A DNA stretch of 64,000 nt from Pelagimonas sp. (lineage in GTDB: Bacteria; Pseudomonadota; Alphaproteobacteria; Rhodobacterales; Rhodobacteraceae): the NCBI GenBank assembly GCA_025210345.1, contig JAOARX010000025.1, positions 124,001-188,000 of the forward strand. Reading direction: 5' to 3'. A program made the translations under genes and the position numbers. Positions 44,834-55,082 of this stretch are shown one piece after another (the stretch's first letter is position 1; every line of letters starts with the position of its first letter). The notes beneath the pieces were generated by a model that was not told where the DNA came from, did no database searches, and saw only the letters and a program-made list of their open reading frames with translations.

Positions 44834-45739
44834 TTACCACTGCTGCGGGCCTTTTTCCGCAAAGGCATGCACCAGAAAGTCGATAAAGGCGCGCACTTTG
44901 GGTTGGGTAAAGCGGCCCGGCGGGTATACTGCGTATACACCTTGTGACTCCATGGGCAGATCCGGCATTGCGTCTTCGACCAGCCCCTGCTCCATCGCTT
45001 CGTGATAGAGATATGAGGGCAGGTACGCGATGCCCAGACCGGCAATACAGGCGTTCAACAGCGATTGCCCGTCATTCACGGTCAGCCAACCCGCGGTGCG
45101 CACCTGGCGCTTTTCACCGGAGGGCGCGGTCAGTTTCCAGACGTTGCCCGAAGATTGGTTGGAATAGTGCAGCAGCTTATGTTCGTTCAGATCGTCAATG
45201 CGCTGCGGACGGCCAAATTTCTCAAAATAGCCCGGGGCTGCGATCATGCGCTTGGTGGTTTCGGTCAGCTTGCGGGCGCGCAGCGTGCTGTCCTCCAGCT
45301 CACCGATGCGGATCGCCATGTCAAAGCCCTCTGAGATCAGCTCAACATAGCGATTGTTCAGCACCATGTTCACGGTGATCTCAGGAAATTCGGACAGGAA
45401 GTCGCCCAGAACCGGGCTAAGGTGGTTGACGCCAAAGTCTGTCGCAACCGAGATCCGCAACAGCCCCGAAGGCGCAGATTGCATCGAGGTCACCAAGGCA
45501 TCCGCTTCGCCCGCGTCATTCAGAACGCGACGGGCGCGATCGTAATAGGCCAGACCAATTTCCGTGGGGCTTACCCGACGCGTGGTGCGGTTCAACAGGC
45601 GCGCGCCCAGGCGGGCCTCGAGGCTGGACACATGTTTGGACACGGCGGATTTCGAAATGCCCATTTTCTTGGCTGCATCAGTGAACCCACCTTGGTCCAC
45701 GACAGTGGCGAATGCTTCCATTTCGGTCAGACGATCCAT
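44834..45739 (-). CDS. LysR family transcriptional regulator
   Basis: The 301-residue protein has an N-terminal winged helix-turn-helix (MDRLTEMEAFATVVDQGGFTDAAKKMGISKSAVSKHVSSLE) and a C-terminal periplasmic-binding-like effector domain. The target and effector are unknown; it is the sort of LysR (CrgA/AaeR-like) whose regulated gene is usually divergent, but no close divergent gene is here. The ATG at 45739 has a GGAG site seven bases upstream. Confidence 0.92.
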   Translation of the reverse strand: MDRLTEMEAFATVVDQGGFTDAAKKMGISKSAVSKHVSSLEARLGARLLNRTTRRVSPTEIGLAYYDRARRVLNDAGEADALVTSMQSAPSGLLRISVATDFGVNHLSPVLGDFLSEFPEITVNMVLNNRYVELISEGFDMAIRIGELEDSTLRARKLTETTKRMIAAPGYFEKFGRPQRIDDLNEHKLLHYSNQSSGNVWKLTAPSGEKRQVRTAGWLTVNDGQSLLNACIAGLGIAYLPSYLYHEAMEQGLVEDAMPDLPMESQGVYAVYPPGRFTQPKVRAFIDFLVHAFAEKGPQQW

Positions 45740-45889
45740 TTCCGTCTCCAGATGATTTCCGTTTCGAGAAACAGGTATCGCGTGCAAATCGGGCGCAATC
45801 TGGGCAGGGGCCGGACAATACCGGGGTATTTGCGGGGGCTGTTTGTGACTTGGAAACAGCGAAACAGTGGGATCGGATCGTTTACAAAA

Positions 45890-46801
45890 CTAGAAAAGCA
45901 GGGTCGCCAGCGTGATCCAGATCGGCAGGCTGATGGCGCTTAGCAAGGTGGTCTGGGCAATCAATGTCGCCACCATCCGCCGATCAGCGCCAAAACCCGC
46001 CGCCAGAACATGGGCCGCCGAGGCCGTTGGCAGCGCCGCAAACATCACCAGAACCTGCGCCAATGAGGTCTCGACATCCATGGCGAGACACATCAGCAAG
46101 GTCACAGCGGGCAAAATCACCAGACGCACACCGTTGATGATGGCCTGGAACCGTCCAAGCCGCGCCAATGCGCTCCAATCCATCGTTGCACCGATGGAAA
46201 TCAACGCGACAGGGATCGCCGCCTGCGCCAGCATTTCAACCGGGGCCATCACCGCGGCCGGAGGTTTTGTTCCCGTCACGCCAACAATCACCCCGCCCAG
46301 CGAAGCCAGTAAGAACGGGTTCAGCGCCACTTTGCGCAGGGTCGCGCCCAGCCCCAGACTGCCGCCACGCGACAGGGCCGACACCGCCAGAAGATTGGCA
46401 AACGGCACCGCCAGCCCGACCGCGACCGCCAATTGCGTGATCTTTGCATCCGGCAACGTCGTGACCGCCACAAAGCCCAGCGCCGTGTTAAAGCGCCACG
46501 CCACCTGCCAGCAGCCCGCGAAATCCAAAAACCGGTCCGGCCCAAATCGCCGCGCCCCATAGGCCAACGCCATTCCCAACCCAAGAATGGCCCAGACCGC
46601 TGGCCCGATGCGCAGGATCTCGGCGGGGGCGATGGGCCGGCTGGAGGCCGCGACAAACAAAAGTGCGGGAAACAGGATTTCAAAATTCAGCTTGTCCAGC
46701 CCCTGCCAGGCGTTTTCGCTTAGGCGTTGGCTCAGGGCACCCCCCAACCCCACCAACAGGAAACTGGGCAACAGGCCCAAAAGGATGGTCAGGAAAATCA
46801 T
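45890..46801 (-). CDS. AEC family transporter
   Basis: The 303-residue membrane protein has about ten hydrophobic segments and the auxin-efflux-carrier layout (LPSFLLVGLGGALSQRLSE near the start and ASLGGVIVGVTGTKPPAAVMAPVEMLAQAAIPVALISIGA). Relatives export malate, malonate or auxin. The substrate is unknown. The ATG at 46801 has an AAGGG site six bases upstream. It follows dut by nine bases, so it is probably in the same operon. Confidence 0.87.
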   Translation of the reverse strand: MIFLTILLGLLPSFLLVGLGGALSQRLSENAWQGLDKLNFEILFPALLFVAASSRPIAPAEILRIGPAVWAILGLGMALAYGARRFGPDRFLDFAGCWQVAWRFNTALGFVAVTTLPDAKITQLAVAVGLAVPFANLLAVSALSRGGSLGLGATLRKVALNPFLLASLGGVIVGVTGTKPPAAVMAPVEMLAQAAIPVALISIGATMDWSALARLGRFQAIINGVRLVILPAVTLLMCLAMDVETSLAQVLVMFAALPTASAAHVLAAGFGADRRMVATLIAQTTLLSAISLPIWITLATLLF

Positions 46802-46810
46802 CACGCGCCC

Positions 46811-47260
46811 TTAGCCGCGCCCGGTTGAGCCAAATCCACCGCTGCCGCGCGCGGTGTCGCTCAGGGTCTGGGCCTCTTGCGCCCCCAGGCGCAGCACCGG
46901 CGCGAACACCGCCTGCGCAATCCGGTCGCCATGCGACACCGTCACCGGATCAGCCCCCAAGAGGTGCAGCCCCACCATGACAATACCGCGATAATCTTCG
47001 TCCACCGTGCCGGGGCTATTGGGCACAATCAGCCCATGTTTCAGCGCCAAACCAGAACGCGGCCGGATCTGCATTTCCGTGTCGCGCGGCAGTTCCACAT
47101 GGAACCCGGTGGAGATCAAATGCGTGTCACCTCGGTAGAACACCACCGGCCCATCGGGCAAAAAGGCCCGCAGATCCATGCCCACTGCCCCCGGTGTGGC
47201 GTAGGTCGGCAAAGGAAGATCATTGCCCGCGACCCGTTTGAACAAAATGGTCCCGGTCAT
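46811..47260 (-). CDS. dut: Deoxyuridine 5'-triphosphate nucleotidohydrolase
   Basis: The 149-residue trimeric enzyme converts dUTP to dUMP, keeping uracil out of DNA and supplying dTMP synthesis. Motifs in order: AVGMDLRAF, RPRSGLALKHGL, NSPGTVDEDYRGIVMV, DRIAQAVFAPV and the C-terminal RGSGGFGSTGRG, which closes over the site. The four-base overlap with coaBC upstream shows coupling. Confidence 0.96.
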   Translation of the reverse strand: MTGTILFKRVAGNDLPLPTYATPGAVGMDLRAFLPDGPVVFYRGDTHLISTGFHVELPRDTEMQIRPRSGLALKHGLIVPNSPGTVDEDYRGIVMVGLHLLGADPVTVSHGDRIAQAVFAPVLRLGAQEAQTLSDTARGSGGFGSTGRG

Positions 47261-48465
47261 GAGCTGAGCGCCTGTGCGAGTTTCTCGGCCAATTTCTGGG
47301 CCAGTTTTCGGGCCACCTCGGTTTTGCCCATGCGCGGCCAGCTTTCGGCGCCATCATCCGAGATCAGAACCACCGCGTTCTCCGATCCCCCCATGATCCC
47401 CGTTGAGGGGCTGACATCGTTGGCAACGATCCAGTCACAGCCCTTGCGCAGGCGTTTCGCGGTGGCGTTTTCCACAACATCATCGGTTTCAGCGGCAAAA
47501 CCCACCACCAAAGCGGGCCGCCCGTCGCTTAGCTGTGAAATCTCAGCCAGAATGTCGGGGTTTTCGGCGAACTCCAGCACCGGCAGGCCGCCCTTGGTCT
47601 TTTTGATCTTGCTGGCGCTGGCGCTGGCCACGCGCCAGTCGGCCACCGCAGCGGCAAAGATCCCGGCGTCGGCGGGCAGCGCCGCATGGGCGGCCTTGTG
47701 CATCTCACGCGCGCTTTCGACTTCGATCACGTGTACGCCGGTGGGCCGCGCCGCATCCGCAGGCCCGGTGACAAAGACCACTTCGGCCCCCAGATCTCGC
47801 AGCGCTTCGGCAATCGCCGTGCCCTGTGCCCCCGATGAGCGGTTGGCAATATAGCGCACGGGATCGATTGGCTCATGCGTGGGGCCCGATGTCACAAGGA
47901 TCCGTTTGCCCGTCAAAGGCCCCGCTGTCAGCCGCGTCTCAAGCGCAGCGACGATTTCGAGCGGCTCCGACATGCGTCCCGGGCCAAATTCACCACAGGC
48001 CATGTCCCCCTCGTTCGGACCAATAAAGCCCATGCCATCGGACATCAGCGTCTTGATGTTGCGCTGCGTGGCCGGGTGATCCCACATGCGCACATTCATA
48101 GCGGGCGCGATCATCACCGGCGTATCTGTCGCCATCAACAGGGTCGAGGCCAGATCATTCGCCAGCCCCGCCGCCATCTTGGCCATCAGATCGGCGGTTG
48201 CTGGGGCAACCAGCACCAGATCCGCCACGCGGGACAGGTTGATATGCCCCATCTCGGCCTCTTTGGTCAGATCAAACAGATCACGGTGCACCTCTTGGCC
48301 GGCAAGCGCCGAGACGCTCAAGGGGGTCACAAACTCTTCGGCGGCGCGGGTCATGACCGGGGTCACATCGGCGCCGCGTTCGCGCAAGCGGCGGATCAGA
48401 TCAAGGCATTTATAGGCGGCGATCCCGCCCCCGATGATCAGAAGTATCCGTTTCCCTGCCAGCAT
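47257..48465 (-). CDS. coaBC: Bifunctional phosphopantothenoylcysteine decarboxylase/phosphopantothenate-cysteine ligase
   Basis: The 402-residue bifunctional enzyme catalyses two steps of coenzyme A synthesis. The flavin-dependent CoaC half (about 1-180) has GHINLSRVADLVLVAPATAD and PAMNVRMWDHPATQRN. The CoaB half has RILVTSGPTHEPIDPVRYIANRSSG and a lysine-rich KIKKTKGG. Its stop overlaps the dut start by four bases. Confidence 0.96.
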   Translation of the reverse strand: MLAGKRILLIIGGGIAAYKCLDLIRRLRERGADVTPVMTRAAEEFVTPLSVSALAGQEVHRDLFDLTKEAEMGHINLSRVADLVLVAPATADLMAKMAAGLANDLASTLLMATDTPVMIAPAMNVRMWDHPATQRNIKTLMSDGMGFIGPNEGDMACGEFGPGRMSEPLEIVAALETRLTAGPLTGKRILVTSGPTHEPIDPVRYIANRSSGAQGTAIAEALRDLGAEVVFVTGPADAARPTGVHVIEVESAREMHKAAHAALPADAGIFAAAVADWRVASASASKIKKTKGGLPVLEFAENPDILAEISQLSDGRPALVVGFAAETDDVVENATAKRLRKGCDWIVANDVSPSTGIMGGSENAVVLISDDGAESWPRMGKTEVARKLAQKLAEKLAQALSS

Positions 48466-48536
48466 CTTGCGCCTCCTTGCTTGGAACCGCAGTTAAGCCC
48501 CAAGCGCCCCAACCCGCAAGCAGCGATTGAGCGCCC

Positions 48537-49307
48537 CTATTGAAACGCCAGGCAGGGGTCTTCGCGTTCCGCAGGGGGGTATATCTCGATCTTGTCAAAG
48601 CCGCCTTCGGGATCGGCAGCCCCCGCCTCGCCCATGCCCAGCGCATAAAGCGTCGTTTCAGGGGCCGCGCGCAGGATCGCGGCAGGGGCGCCCCAGTCTT
48701 TGCGCGCATGACCATTGCCGGTGATCACAACCACGGGCCCGCCGGTGTCCTTCAGCGCGCTCAGGGCGGCCTGTGCCAATCTGGCATCGCGCAGGCGCTG
48801 AAAATCAACCATGAACCCCATCATCTCACGCGGCATGGCCTGGCAATGGGCCTGAAACTGCATGTCTTCGCGGGCTTCCTGCTGGGCCGGGGGCAGCGCG
48901 ACATCCAGACCATAAAGCACCGCCTGAGTGCCAAAAACCTCGGCGACGGATTTGCCGCGCATCCCCATGGCCACCTCACGCGGGACAGCTCCCGCATAGT
49001 GGCGCGCCGCAAAGCTGTTTTGGAAAATCGGATAGTACATGGAAAAATCCGGCCAGCCACGTTCGGACCAGTTCAACTCGGCCTCCAGGGCCTCGGGATC
49101 GGTTTCCACCACCTTGGCGACAAGATCTTTGGTCAGCATTTCCCATACGACGGCCACCGGTTGAATCCGTGCGACCAGCTCGGCCTGTCGGGCGTGATGC
49201 GCCGGATTATCGTGCACTTCGCCCAGGAAAATCACATCTGCTTCGCTGAGGGTATCGGCCGTCAGCGGTTGCGACAGAAAGATGACAAAAAGAATAAGAT
49301 ATCTCAT
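48537..49307 (-). CDS. ChaN-like haem/iron-regulated protein
   Basis: The 256-residue exported protein has a cleavable signal peptide (MRYLILFVIFLSQPLTA) and the ChaN/Tiki-like fold: DVIFLGEVHDNPAHHARQAEL and VWEMLTKDL, ending with VITGNGHARKDWGAP. Relatives bind haem. No lipobox is present. The ATG at 49307 has an AAAGGGA site six bases upstream. It is divergent from the GST gene and separated from coaBC by 71 bases. Confidence 0.85.
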   Translation of the reverse strand: MRYLILFVIFLSQPLTADTLSEADVIFLGEVHDNPAHHARQAELVARIQPVAVVWEMLTKDLVAKVVETDPEALEAELNWSERGWPDFSMYYPIFQNSFAARHYAGAVPREVAMGMRGKSVAEVFGTQAVLYGLDVALPPAQQEAREDMQFQAHCQAMPREMMGFMVDFQRLRDARLAQAALSALKDTGGPVVVITGNGHARKDWGAPAAILRAAPETTLYALGMGEAGAADPEGGFDKIEIYPPAEREDPCLAFQ

Positions 49308-49455
49308 GCAAGTCCCTTTGACGCATCTTGACGTGCGGCTCAACCCGTTTGTCGCCCGTCATCAGAAATTGTGCGCCACCAGCGCACAAAAAACAATTTC
49401 AGGTTTGGTTCGTTCAGGGGATAGCCTGCGCCAATATCACTGCGAGGACAATTCC

Positions 49456-50325
49456 ATGACCAATCACCTTTTTATCGGGGATTACACCTATTCAAGCTGG
49501 TCTCTGCGCGGCTGGCTGCTTTTACACCGCTTTGGGATTCCGTTTCAAAGCCAGATGGTGGATTTCAATCAGGCCTCGGTGGCCGAACAAATGGCCGCGC
49601 ATGTGCCCGCGCGCACGGTGCCGACCCTTGTGACCGACACAGGGGACGTGATCTGGGACAGCCTTGCCATTGCCGAAGAAATGGCCACACGCCACCCCGA
49701 AGCGGGAATTTGGCCCCGCGATACCAGCCTGCGGACATTGGCGCGGGGACTGACCTGCGAGATGCACTCAGGCTTTATGACCCTGCGCGGCGATTGCCCG
49801 ATGCACCTGCGCGTGGCCTATCAGGATGTCCCGGTGTCTGACGCCCTGCAGGCCGATCTGGATCGGATCGAAGTGATCTGGGAACATGCCATAGAGACAT
49901 CAGGCGGTCCCTGGCTGGCGGGCGACTATTCAGCAGCGGATGCGTTTTTTGCCCCCGTCGCGGCGCGGATTGCAGGGTATGGCCTGACGGTGGGGGACAC
50001 GGCCCGGGCCTATGTTCAGGCCCACCTGAACGATCCCGCCTTTCGTCAATGGCGGGCAATGGGTCTTGTACAGGGGGACATGCTGCCATGGTACGCGCGC
50101 GACTATACCCAGGTGGATTGGCCCGGCCCGAAACCCTTGTCCGCCCGCGCGGTTGCAGACGGCACGCCCGAAAACGCGGCCTGCCCGTATTCTGGCAAAG
50201 AGCCCACGCATCTGATGGAAATCGGCGGACGTATCTTTGGCTTTTGCAACCCCGGGTGCCGCGACAAAACCGTTGCTGATCCCGAAGCATGGCCTGCCTT
50301 TATGGCGCTCATGAACGCGCGTTAA
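49456..50325 (+). CDS. Glutathione S-transferase with an extra C-terminal Cys-rich tail
   Basis: The 289-residue protein has a thioredoxin-like GST N-terminal domain (IGDYTYSSWSLRGWLLLHRFGIPFQ) and an all-helical C-terminal domain. It then continues past a normal GST with a tail containing CPYSGKEPTH and FGFCNPGCRDKT (Cys 243, His 252, Cys 264, Cys 268), which looks like a small metal-binding or redox motif. Function unknown; such a tail is not part of the standard fold. ATG 49456 is chosen because the family starts there. Confidence 0.86.
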   Translation: MTNHLFIGDYTYSSWSLRGWLLLHRFGIPFQSQMVDFNQASVAEQMAAHVPARTVPTLVTDTGDVIWDSLAIAEEMATRHPEAGIWPRDTSLRTLARGLTCEMHSGFMTLRGDCPMHLRVAYQDVPVSDALQADLDRIEVIWEHAIETSGGPWLAGDYSAADAFFAPVAARIAGYGLTVGDTARAYVQAHLNDPAFRQWRAMGLVQGDMLPWYARDYTQVDWPGPKPLSARAVADGTPENAACPYSGKEPTHLMEIGGRIFGFCNPGCRDKTVADPEAWPAFMALMNAR

Positions 50326-50377
50326 CCTGTTGCTAACCAAGATGAAGGCACTCTGAGGCAAACTCAGGAGGCCCATC

Positions 50378-51898
50378 ATGGTCGCACGCGCCTATTCGGT
50401 TGCATTCGAAGGGGTCGACGCCCGCCCGGTCGAAGTGCAATGCGCCATCACCCCCGGCATGCCCGCGTTTTCCATCGTGGGCCTGCCCAACAAGGCGGTC
50501 TCAGAAGCACGGGACCGGATCAAAAGCGCGTTGAACGCGCTTGCGGTTGCGCTGCCGTCCAAGCGGATCACCATCAATCTGTCCCCCGCTGACATGCCCA
50601 AAGAGGGCGCGCATTTCGATCTCCCCATCGCGCTCTCGCTGTTGGCCGCGCTTGAAATCGTCCCCGCTGACAGCGTCGCGCAATCCATCTCACTTGGGGA
50701 ATTGTCGCTGGATGGTGGGTTGATTGCGGTGCCCGGAACCCTGCCCGCCGCCATGACCGCCGCCCAGGACGACCGGATGCTGATTTGCCCCCAGGGCTGC
50801 GCCCCCGAAGCCGCCTGGGTCGAGGCCTGCCGCGTGATTGGTGCCCGCGATCTGTTGGAACTGATCAAACATCTCAGCGGTAAATCTTTGCTGGAACCTG
50901 CCAAACCCGGCGAAGTTTCAATCACAACCTCAACCAAGGATCTGCGCGATGTCAAAGGGCAAGAACGCGCCAAGCGTTTGCTGGAAATCGCCGCCGCCGG
51001 GCGCCACCACTTTTTGATGTCGGGCACGCCGGGATCCGGGAAATCCATGCTTGCCGCGCGCCTGCCGGGCATCCTACCCCCGCTGTCCGCCACCGAGGCG
51101 CTTGAGACGTCGATGGTTTATTCCGTGGCCGGGCTGATTGCGGATGGGGGGATTTCGCGCGCGCGCCCGTTTCGGGAACCACATCACACCGCATCCATGG
51201 CCGCGCTGATCGGTGGTGGACGGGGTGCGAAACCGGGGGAAATCAGCCTTGCCCATAATGGCGTGCTGTTTCTCGACGAGTTCCCCGAGTTTTCGCGCAT
51301 GGTCCTGGAGACGCTCCGCCAGCCCATCGAGACCGGGCAGGTCAACGTTGCCCGCGCCAATGCCCATGTCACCTATCCCAGTCGGTTTTTGCTGGCGGCC
51401 GCGGCAAACCCTTGTAAATGCGGATATCTTTCGGACCCCAACCGCGCATGTGCGCGGGCCCCGATCTGTGGCCAAGACTATATGGGACGCATTTCAGGCC
51501 CTTTGATGGACCGTTTCGACCTGCGCGTCGAAGTGCCGCCCGTGGGCTTTTCCGACCTGTCCCGCGCGCCGGAAGGCGACAGCAGCGAAACCGTTGCCAC
51601 CCGGGTCGCCAGTGCCCGTGCCGTTCAAAGCGCACGCTTTGCAGATCACCCCCAGATATCGACCAACGCCGACGCCGAAGGGCAGGTCTTGGAAGAGATC
51701 GCAGGGCTTGATGCGGAATGCCGCACGTTGATCAACCGCGCGGCCGAACGAATGGGGCTTACGGCGCGTGGCTATCATCGCGTCTTGCGCGTGGCCCGCA
51801 CCATCGCCGATCTGGAGGGGTGCCCCGAAATCCGGCGCCCGCATGTGGCCGAGGCACTCAGCTATCGATTGGTATCCGAGCGGTTGAAAGCCGCCTGA
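50378..51898 (+). CDS. YifB/ComM family Mg-chelatase-like AAA ATPase
   Basis: The 506-residue protein has the N-terminal ComM domain (YSVAFEGVDARPVEVQCAITPGMPAFSIVGLPNKAV), a Walker A GTPGSGKS and the AAA module (SLAHNGVLFLDEFPEFSR), ending with a Mg-chelatase-type C-terminal domain. ComM is a helicase involved in natural transformation and branch migration. Its 3' end overlaps the convergent esterase by 37 bases. Confidence 0.93.
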   Translation: MVARAYSVAFEGVDARPVEVQCAITPGMPAFSIVGLPNKAVSEARDRIKSALNALAVALPSKRITINLSPADMPKEGAHFDLPIALSLLAALEIVPADSVAQSISLGELSLDGGLIAVPGTLPAAMTAAQDDRMLICPQGCAPEAAWVEACRVIGARDLLELIKHLSGKSLLEPAKPGEVSITTSTKDLRDVKGQERAKRLLEIAAAGRHHFLMSGTPGSGKSMLAARLPGILPPLSATEALETSMVYSVAGLIADGGISRARPFREPHHTASMAALIGGGRGAKPGEISLAHNGVLFLDEFPEFSRMVLETLRQPIETGQVNVARANAHVTYPSRFLLAAAANPCKCGYLSDPNRACARAPICGQDYMGRISGPLMDRFDLRVEVPPVGFSDLSRAPEGDSSETVATRVASARAVQSARFADHPQISTNADAEGQVLEEIAGLDAECRTLINRAAERMGLTARGYHRVLRVARTIADLEGCPEIRRPHVAEALSYRLVSERLKAA

Positions 51899-52767
51899 GA
51901 AAACCGCGCCAGATCCCGCAAAGAGTCCCGCGCTTCGGGAATCCAACCATCAAACAAGTGCCAGACATGGGGCGCATTCGGATGCGTGTGCGCATGCACC
52001 TGAGCCCCCTGCGCTTGCAGGTGGTCCACCATCCGGCTGCTGTCATCACGCAAGATCTCGGTTTCCGAATAATGCAAATGCACGGGCGGGCAATTGGGGA
52101 AATCTGCAAACAAAGGCGAAATACGCGGATCCGCGCGGGCCTGTGGCGGAACAACATAATCCACCAATTCTTCGATCCGGGACGCGGGCAATAACGGGTC
52201 TGCATCCCGGTTCAAGCGCAGGCTTTCGGCGCTCATGGTCAGGTCGGTCCACGGCGACATGGCAAACAATGCCGCCGGTGGCCTCCCCTGCTGGCAAAGA
52301 TGTGACAACACGGATAACGCCAGCCCCCCGCCTGCGGAATCCCCCCCCAGCACCACGTCTTTGGGCGCATACCCCAATGTCATCAGCGTATCCCACGCCT
52401 GCAATCCAGCGTCGAACTGCGCCGGAAAAGGCGCGTCGGGCGCGCGCGGGTATTGCGGCGCGCAGATCTCAATGCCAGACAATTTCGACATACGCCCCAA
52501 CATCTGCGCATGGGTCATAGGCGATCCCGCGACATAGCCGCCGCCGTGGAAATATAAGATCACGCGACCGGGCGCGCAGCGGCCCACGCGAAACCAGTGC
52601 AGGTTCCCCTGCGAGAGGTCATGGCGCAGGTGTGGCGTTGGTCGAAAGCAGGCCCGGGCGGCAAAATCCAGATCCGCGCGAACCCGCTGTGGCGTTCCCA
52701 CGCGGGACAACCGACGTTTGATGATCAGCCGCAGTTGCACAGTCAGCAAGCGCAGCTGCCAGCTCAT
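51862..52767 (-). CDS. Alpha/beta hydrolase (hormone-sensitive lipase type)
   Basis: The 301-residue esterase has the oxyanion motif [10 protein letters not shown], the nucleophile motif [10 protein letters not shown] (Ser) and the C-terminal Asp/His pair in [12 protein letters not shown] and [11 protein letters not shown]. The substrate is unknown. Its ATG overlaps the gshB stop as ATGA, so it is probably translated with it. Confidence 0.9.
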   Translation of the reverse strand: MSWQLRLLTVQLRLIIKRRLSRVGTPQRVRADLDFAARACFRPTPHLRHDLSQGNLHWFRVGRCAPGRVILYFHGGGYVAGSPMTHAQMLGRMSKLSGIEICAPQYPRAPDAPFPAQFDAGLQAWDTLMTLGYAPKDVVLGGDSAGGGLALSVLSHLCQQGRPPAALFAMSPWTDLTMSAESLRLNRDADPLLPASRIEELVDYVVPPQARADPRISPLFADFPNCPPVHLHYSETEILRDDSSRMVDHLQAQGAQVHAHTHPNAPHVWHLFDGWIPEARDSLRDLARFSQAAFNRSDTNR

Positions 52768-53699
52768 GCCAGTTTGGCCTCAATCGCGTCCCACACTTTG
52801 GCCGCGACATTGATTCCGTCAAAGCGTTCAAGCTCTTGAATGCCCGTCGGCGATGTCACGTTGATCTCGGTGAGATAGTCGCCAATCACGTCAATTCCCA
52901 CAAAGATCTGGCCATTTTCCCGCAAAGTCGGACCAATCGCTGTGCAAATCTCGTGTTCGCGCTCGGTCAGGCCCACTTTTTCTGGACGCCCGCCAACATG
53001 CATGTTCGATCGGACTTCACCGGCGGCGGGCACACGGTTGATTGCTCCGACCGGTTCGCCATCGACCAGGATAATCCGTTTGTCCCCTTTTGAGACATCC
53101 GGCAGGAATTTTTGCACGATCAGCGGCTCGCGCGAGAATGTGGTGAACAGCTCATGCAAGGAGGACAAATTGCGGTCCTCGGGCGTCAACCGGAACACTC
53201 CAGCCCCGCCGTTGCCATAAAGCGGTTTAAGAATCACATCCCCGTGTTTTTCCTTAAAGGCACGAATGGTGTCGAGATCGCGGGCAATCGCCGTTGGGGG
53301 TGTCAAATCCGGAAAGTTCAGGACCAGCAGCTTTTCGGGAAAATTGCGCACCCAAAACGGGTCATTCACCACCAGGGTTTGCCCCTTTAGACGATCCAAC
53401 AGATGCGTCGTCGTGATGTAATGCATGTCAAAAGGCGGATCCTGACGCAGCCAGATCACATCCATGTCAGCCAGATCGACCGTGGTCTGCGCTTGCAGGA
53501 TCGCCGGAGTGTCAGCGACACGCTGGACCGTCATCCAATGGCCACGCGCCGTGATCCGTCCTTCGTCATAGGCCAATTGATCCGGGCCGTAGTAAAACAG
53601 GTCGTGGCCACGCTTTTGCGCCTCTTCTGCAAGGCGAAAGCTGCTGTCTGCATCGATATTGACCTCGGCAATCGGGTCCATCTGGAAGGCGATCTTCAT
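52764..53699 (-). CDS. gshB: Glutathione synthetase
   Basis: The 311-residue ATP-grasp enzyme joins gamma-glutamylcysteine and glycine. Motifs include [44 protein letters not shown] and [21 protein letters not shown]. It is upstream of the esterase gene. The 62-base gap to yraN holds no other gene. Confidence 0.96.
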   Translation of the reverse strand: MKIAFQMDPIAEVNIDADSSFRLAEEAQKRGHDLFYYGPDQLAYDEGRITARGHWMTVQRVADTPAILQAQTTVDLADMDVIWLRQDPPFDMHYITTTHLLDRLKGQTLVVNDPFWVRNFPEKLLVLNFPDLTPPTAIARDLDTIRAFKEKHGDVILKPLYGNGGAGVFRLTPEDRNLSSLHELFTTFSREPLIVQKFLPDVSKGDKRIILVDGEPVGAINRVPAAGEVRSNMHVGGRPEKVGLTEREHEICTAIGPTLRENGQIFVGIDVIGDYLTEINVTSPTGIQELERFDGINVAAKVWDAIEAKLA

Positions 53700-53761
53700 G
53701 CGCGTTCTCCAATCTCTCTTGGGCTATAGATGGCCTAAGAGGATGGGCAGCGCAATGGCGG

Positions 53762-54127
53762 CTACTGGCCGAATGCGTTTTCAATCACGCGAATGTCACC
53801 CTGCCCGTCCACAAGGGCCACATCCAGACGCACATCTGTCAGGCTGCCCCTGGGTTGCGTGCCCAGAAATTCTTCGGCTGTTCGATAAATACGCCCCATC
53901 TGGCGTTCGGAAAGACGCTGTGCGGCCCGCGCGAACGAGCGGCTTTTCTTGACCTCGACAAAGACCAGCCCGTCGCCGTCGCGGCAAATCAGATCTATTT
54001 CACCGCAATGGCCCCGCCAGCGCGCTTCGACCAACGGATACCCCCGGCGCTGATAATCCTCTGCAACCCGATGTTCTGCAGACATTCCCGCGTGAAACCC
54101 TGTTTCCCCGTTCAATGCTGCCTGCAT
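53762..54127 (-). CDS. yraN: YraN (UPF0102) family protein
   Basis: The 121-residue protein has the UPF0102 core GEIDLICRDGDGLVFVEVKKS, a probable nuclease-like fold (PD-(D/E)XK-type Asp and Glu-x-Lys) of unknown function. The ATG at 54127 begins five bases after the rsmI stop on the same strand, so the two are co-transcribed. This rsmI-yraN-gshB order is usual in proteobacteria. Confidence 0.92.
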   Translation of the reverse strand: MQAALNGETGFHAGMSAEHRVAEDYQRRGYPLVEARWRGHCGEIDLICRDGDGLVFVEVKKSRSFARAAQRLSERQMGRIYRTAEEFLGTQPRGSLTDVRLDVALVDGQGDIRVIENAFGQ

Positions 54128-54131
54128 CAGA

Positions 54132-55010
54132 TTACTCCCGTTTTTCCGCTGCCAGCCGCATGGCAAGTTGATAGACCGGGCGGCGTTTCACCCCCAGCTT
54201 GGTCGAAACCAGATCGGCCGCGTCGCGCACCGACAGTGTTTCTAGCGCAATGTTCACCTCACGTTCTACGTCAAGTTCGCTAACAATTGGTAAATCACCC
54301 TTGCCAATCAGCACGACGATTTCCCCCTTTGGCGGGCTTTCCGTATAAAAGGCCGCCAAGTCTGATATGTTTCCCTGGCGGGCCTCTTCGAACTTTTTGG
54401 TCAGCTCACGGCAAACGGTCGCGCTGCGATCGCCCAGTGCCTCTTGCGCATCTTTCAGCATAGCCACCAACCGGCGCGGGGATTCATAAAACACAAGTGT
54501 GGCTTCGATCCCCTTAAGATCGGCCAACGCCCGTTTGCGTGCGCCTTTTGCATTGGGCAGAAAACCCGCGAAAAAGAACCTGTCCGTCGGTTGTCCGCCG
54601 ATGGTCAACGCAGTGACAACCGCCGAGGCCCCTGGCGCGGTGGTCACATCCCCCCCGGCCTCTTGCACCGCGCGCGCCAAATCGAACCCGGGATCAGAGA
54701 TCATCGGCGTTCCCGCTTCTGACGCGTAAGCAACCGATTTCCCATCAGCGATATCGGCCAGGATACGGGGCCGCATCCGTGCGCCGTTGTGATCGTGATA
54801 CGGCAGCAAGGGACGGTCCCGAACCACGATACCATGCAGTTCCATCAACCGTCGAAGGCTGCGCGTATCTTCGGCGGCCAGCACATCTGCATGAGTCAGA
54901 ACATCAATCGCCCGCAGTGTTATGTCACGGGCATTGCCGATAGGTGTGGCAACCAGGTGCAAACCCGGCGCGATTTCGCCTTTTACTGGAATCGTCACTG
55001 GACCCCTCAT
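54132..55010 (-). CDS. rsmI: 16S rRNA (cytidine(1402)-2'-O)-methyltransferase
   Basis: The 292-residue tetrapyrrole-methylase-fold enzyme methylates C1402 in the 30S decoding centre. It has GLHLVATPIGNARDITLRAIDVL, LAAEDTRSLRRLM, VAYASEAGTPMISDPG and FFAGFLPNAKGARKRAL. The gene is divergent from the LpoA-like lipoprotein, with start codons 72 bases apart. Confidence 0.96.
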   Translation of the reverse strand: MRGPVTIPVKGEIAPGLHLVATPIGNARDITLRAIDVLTHADVLAAEDTRSLRRLMELHGIVVRDRPLLPYHDHNGARMRPRILADIADGKSVAYASEAGTPMISDPGFDLARAVQEAGGDVTTAPGASAVVTALTIGGQPTDRFFFAGFLPNAKGARKRALADLKGIEATLVFYESPRRLVAMLKDAQEALGDRSATVCRELTKKFEEARQGNISDLAAFYTESPPKGEIVVLIGKGDLPIVSELDVEREVNIALETLSVRDAADLVSTKLGVKRRPVYQLAMRLAAEKRE

Positions 55011-55082
55011 GTCGCTTGTCTATATTCGCCGCAATCTCGCGCGGCAGTACGCGCGCGCCCGAAAACGAGGGAGTTTCCGTCT

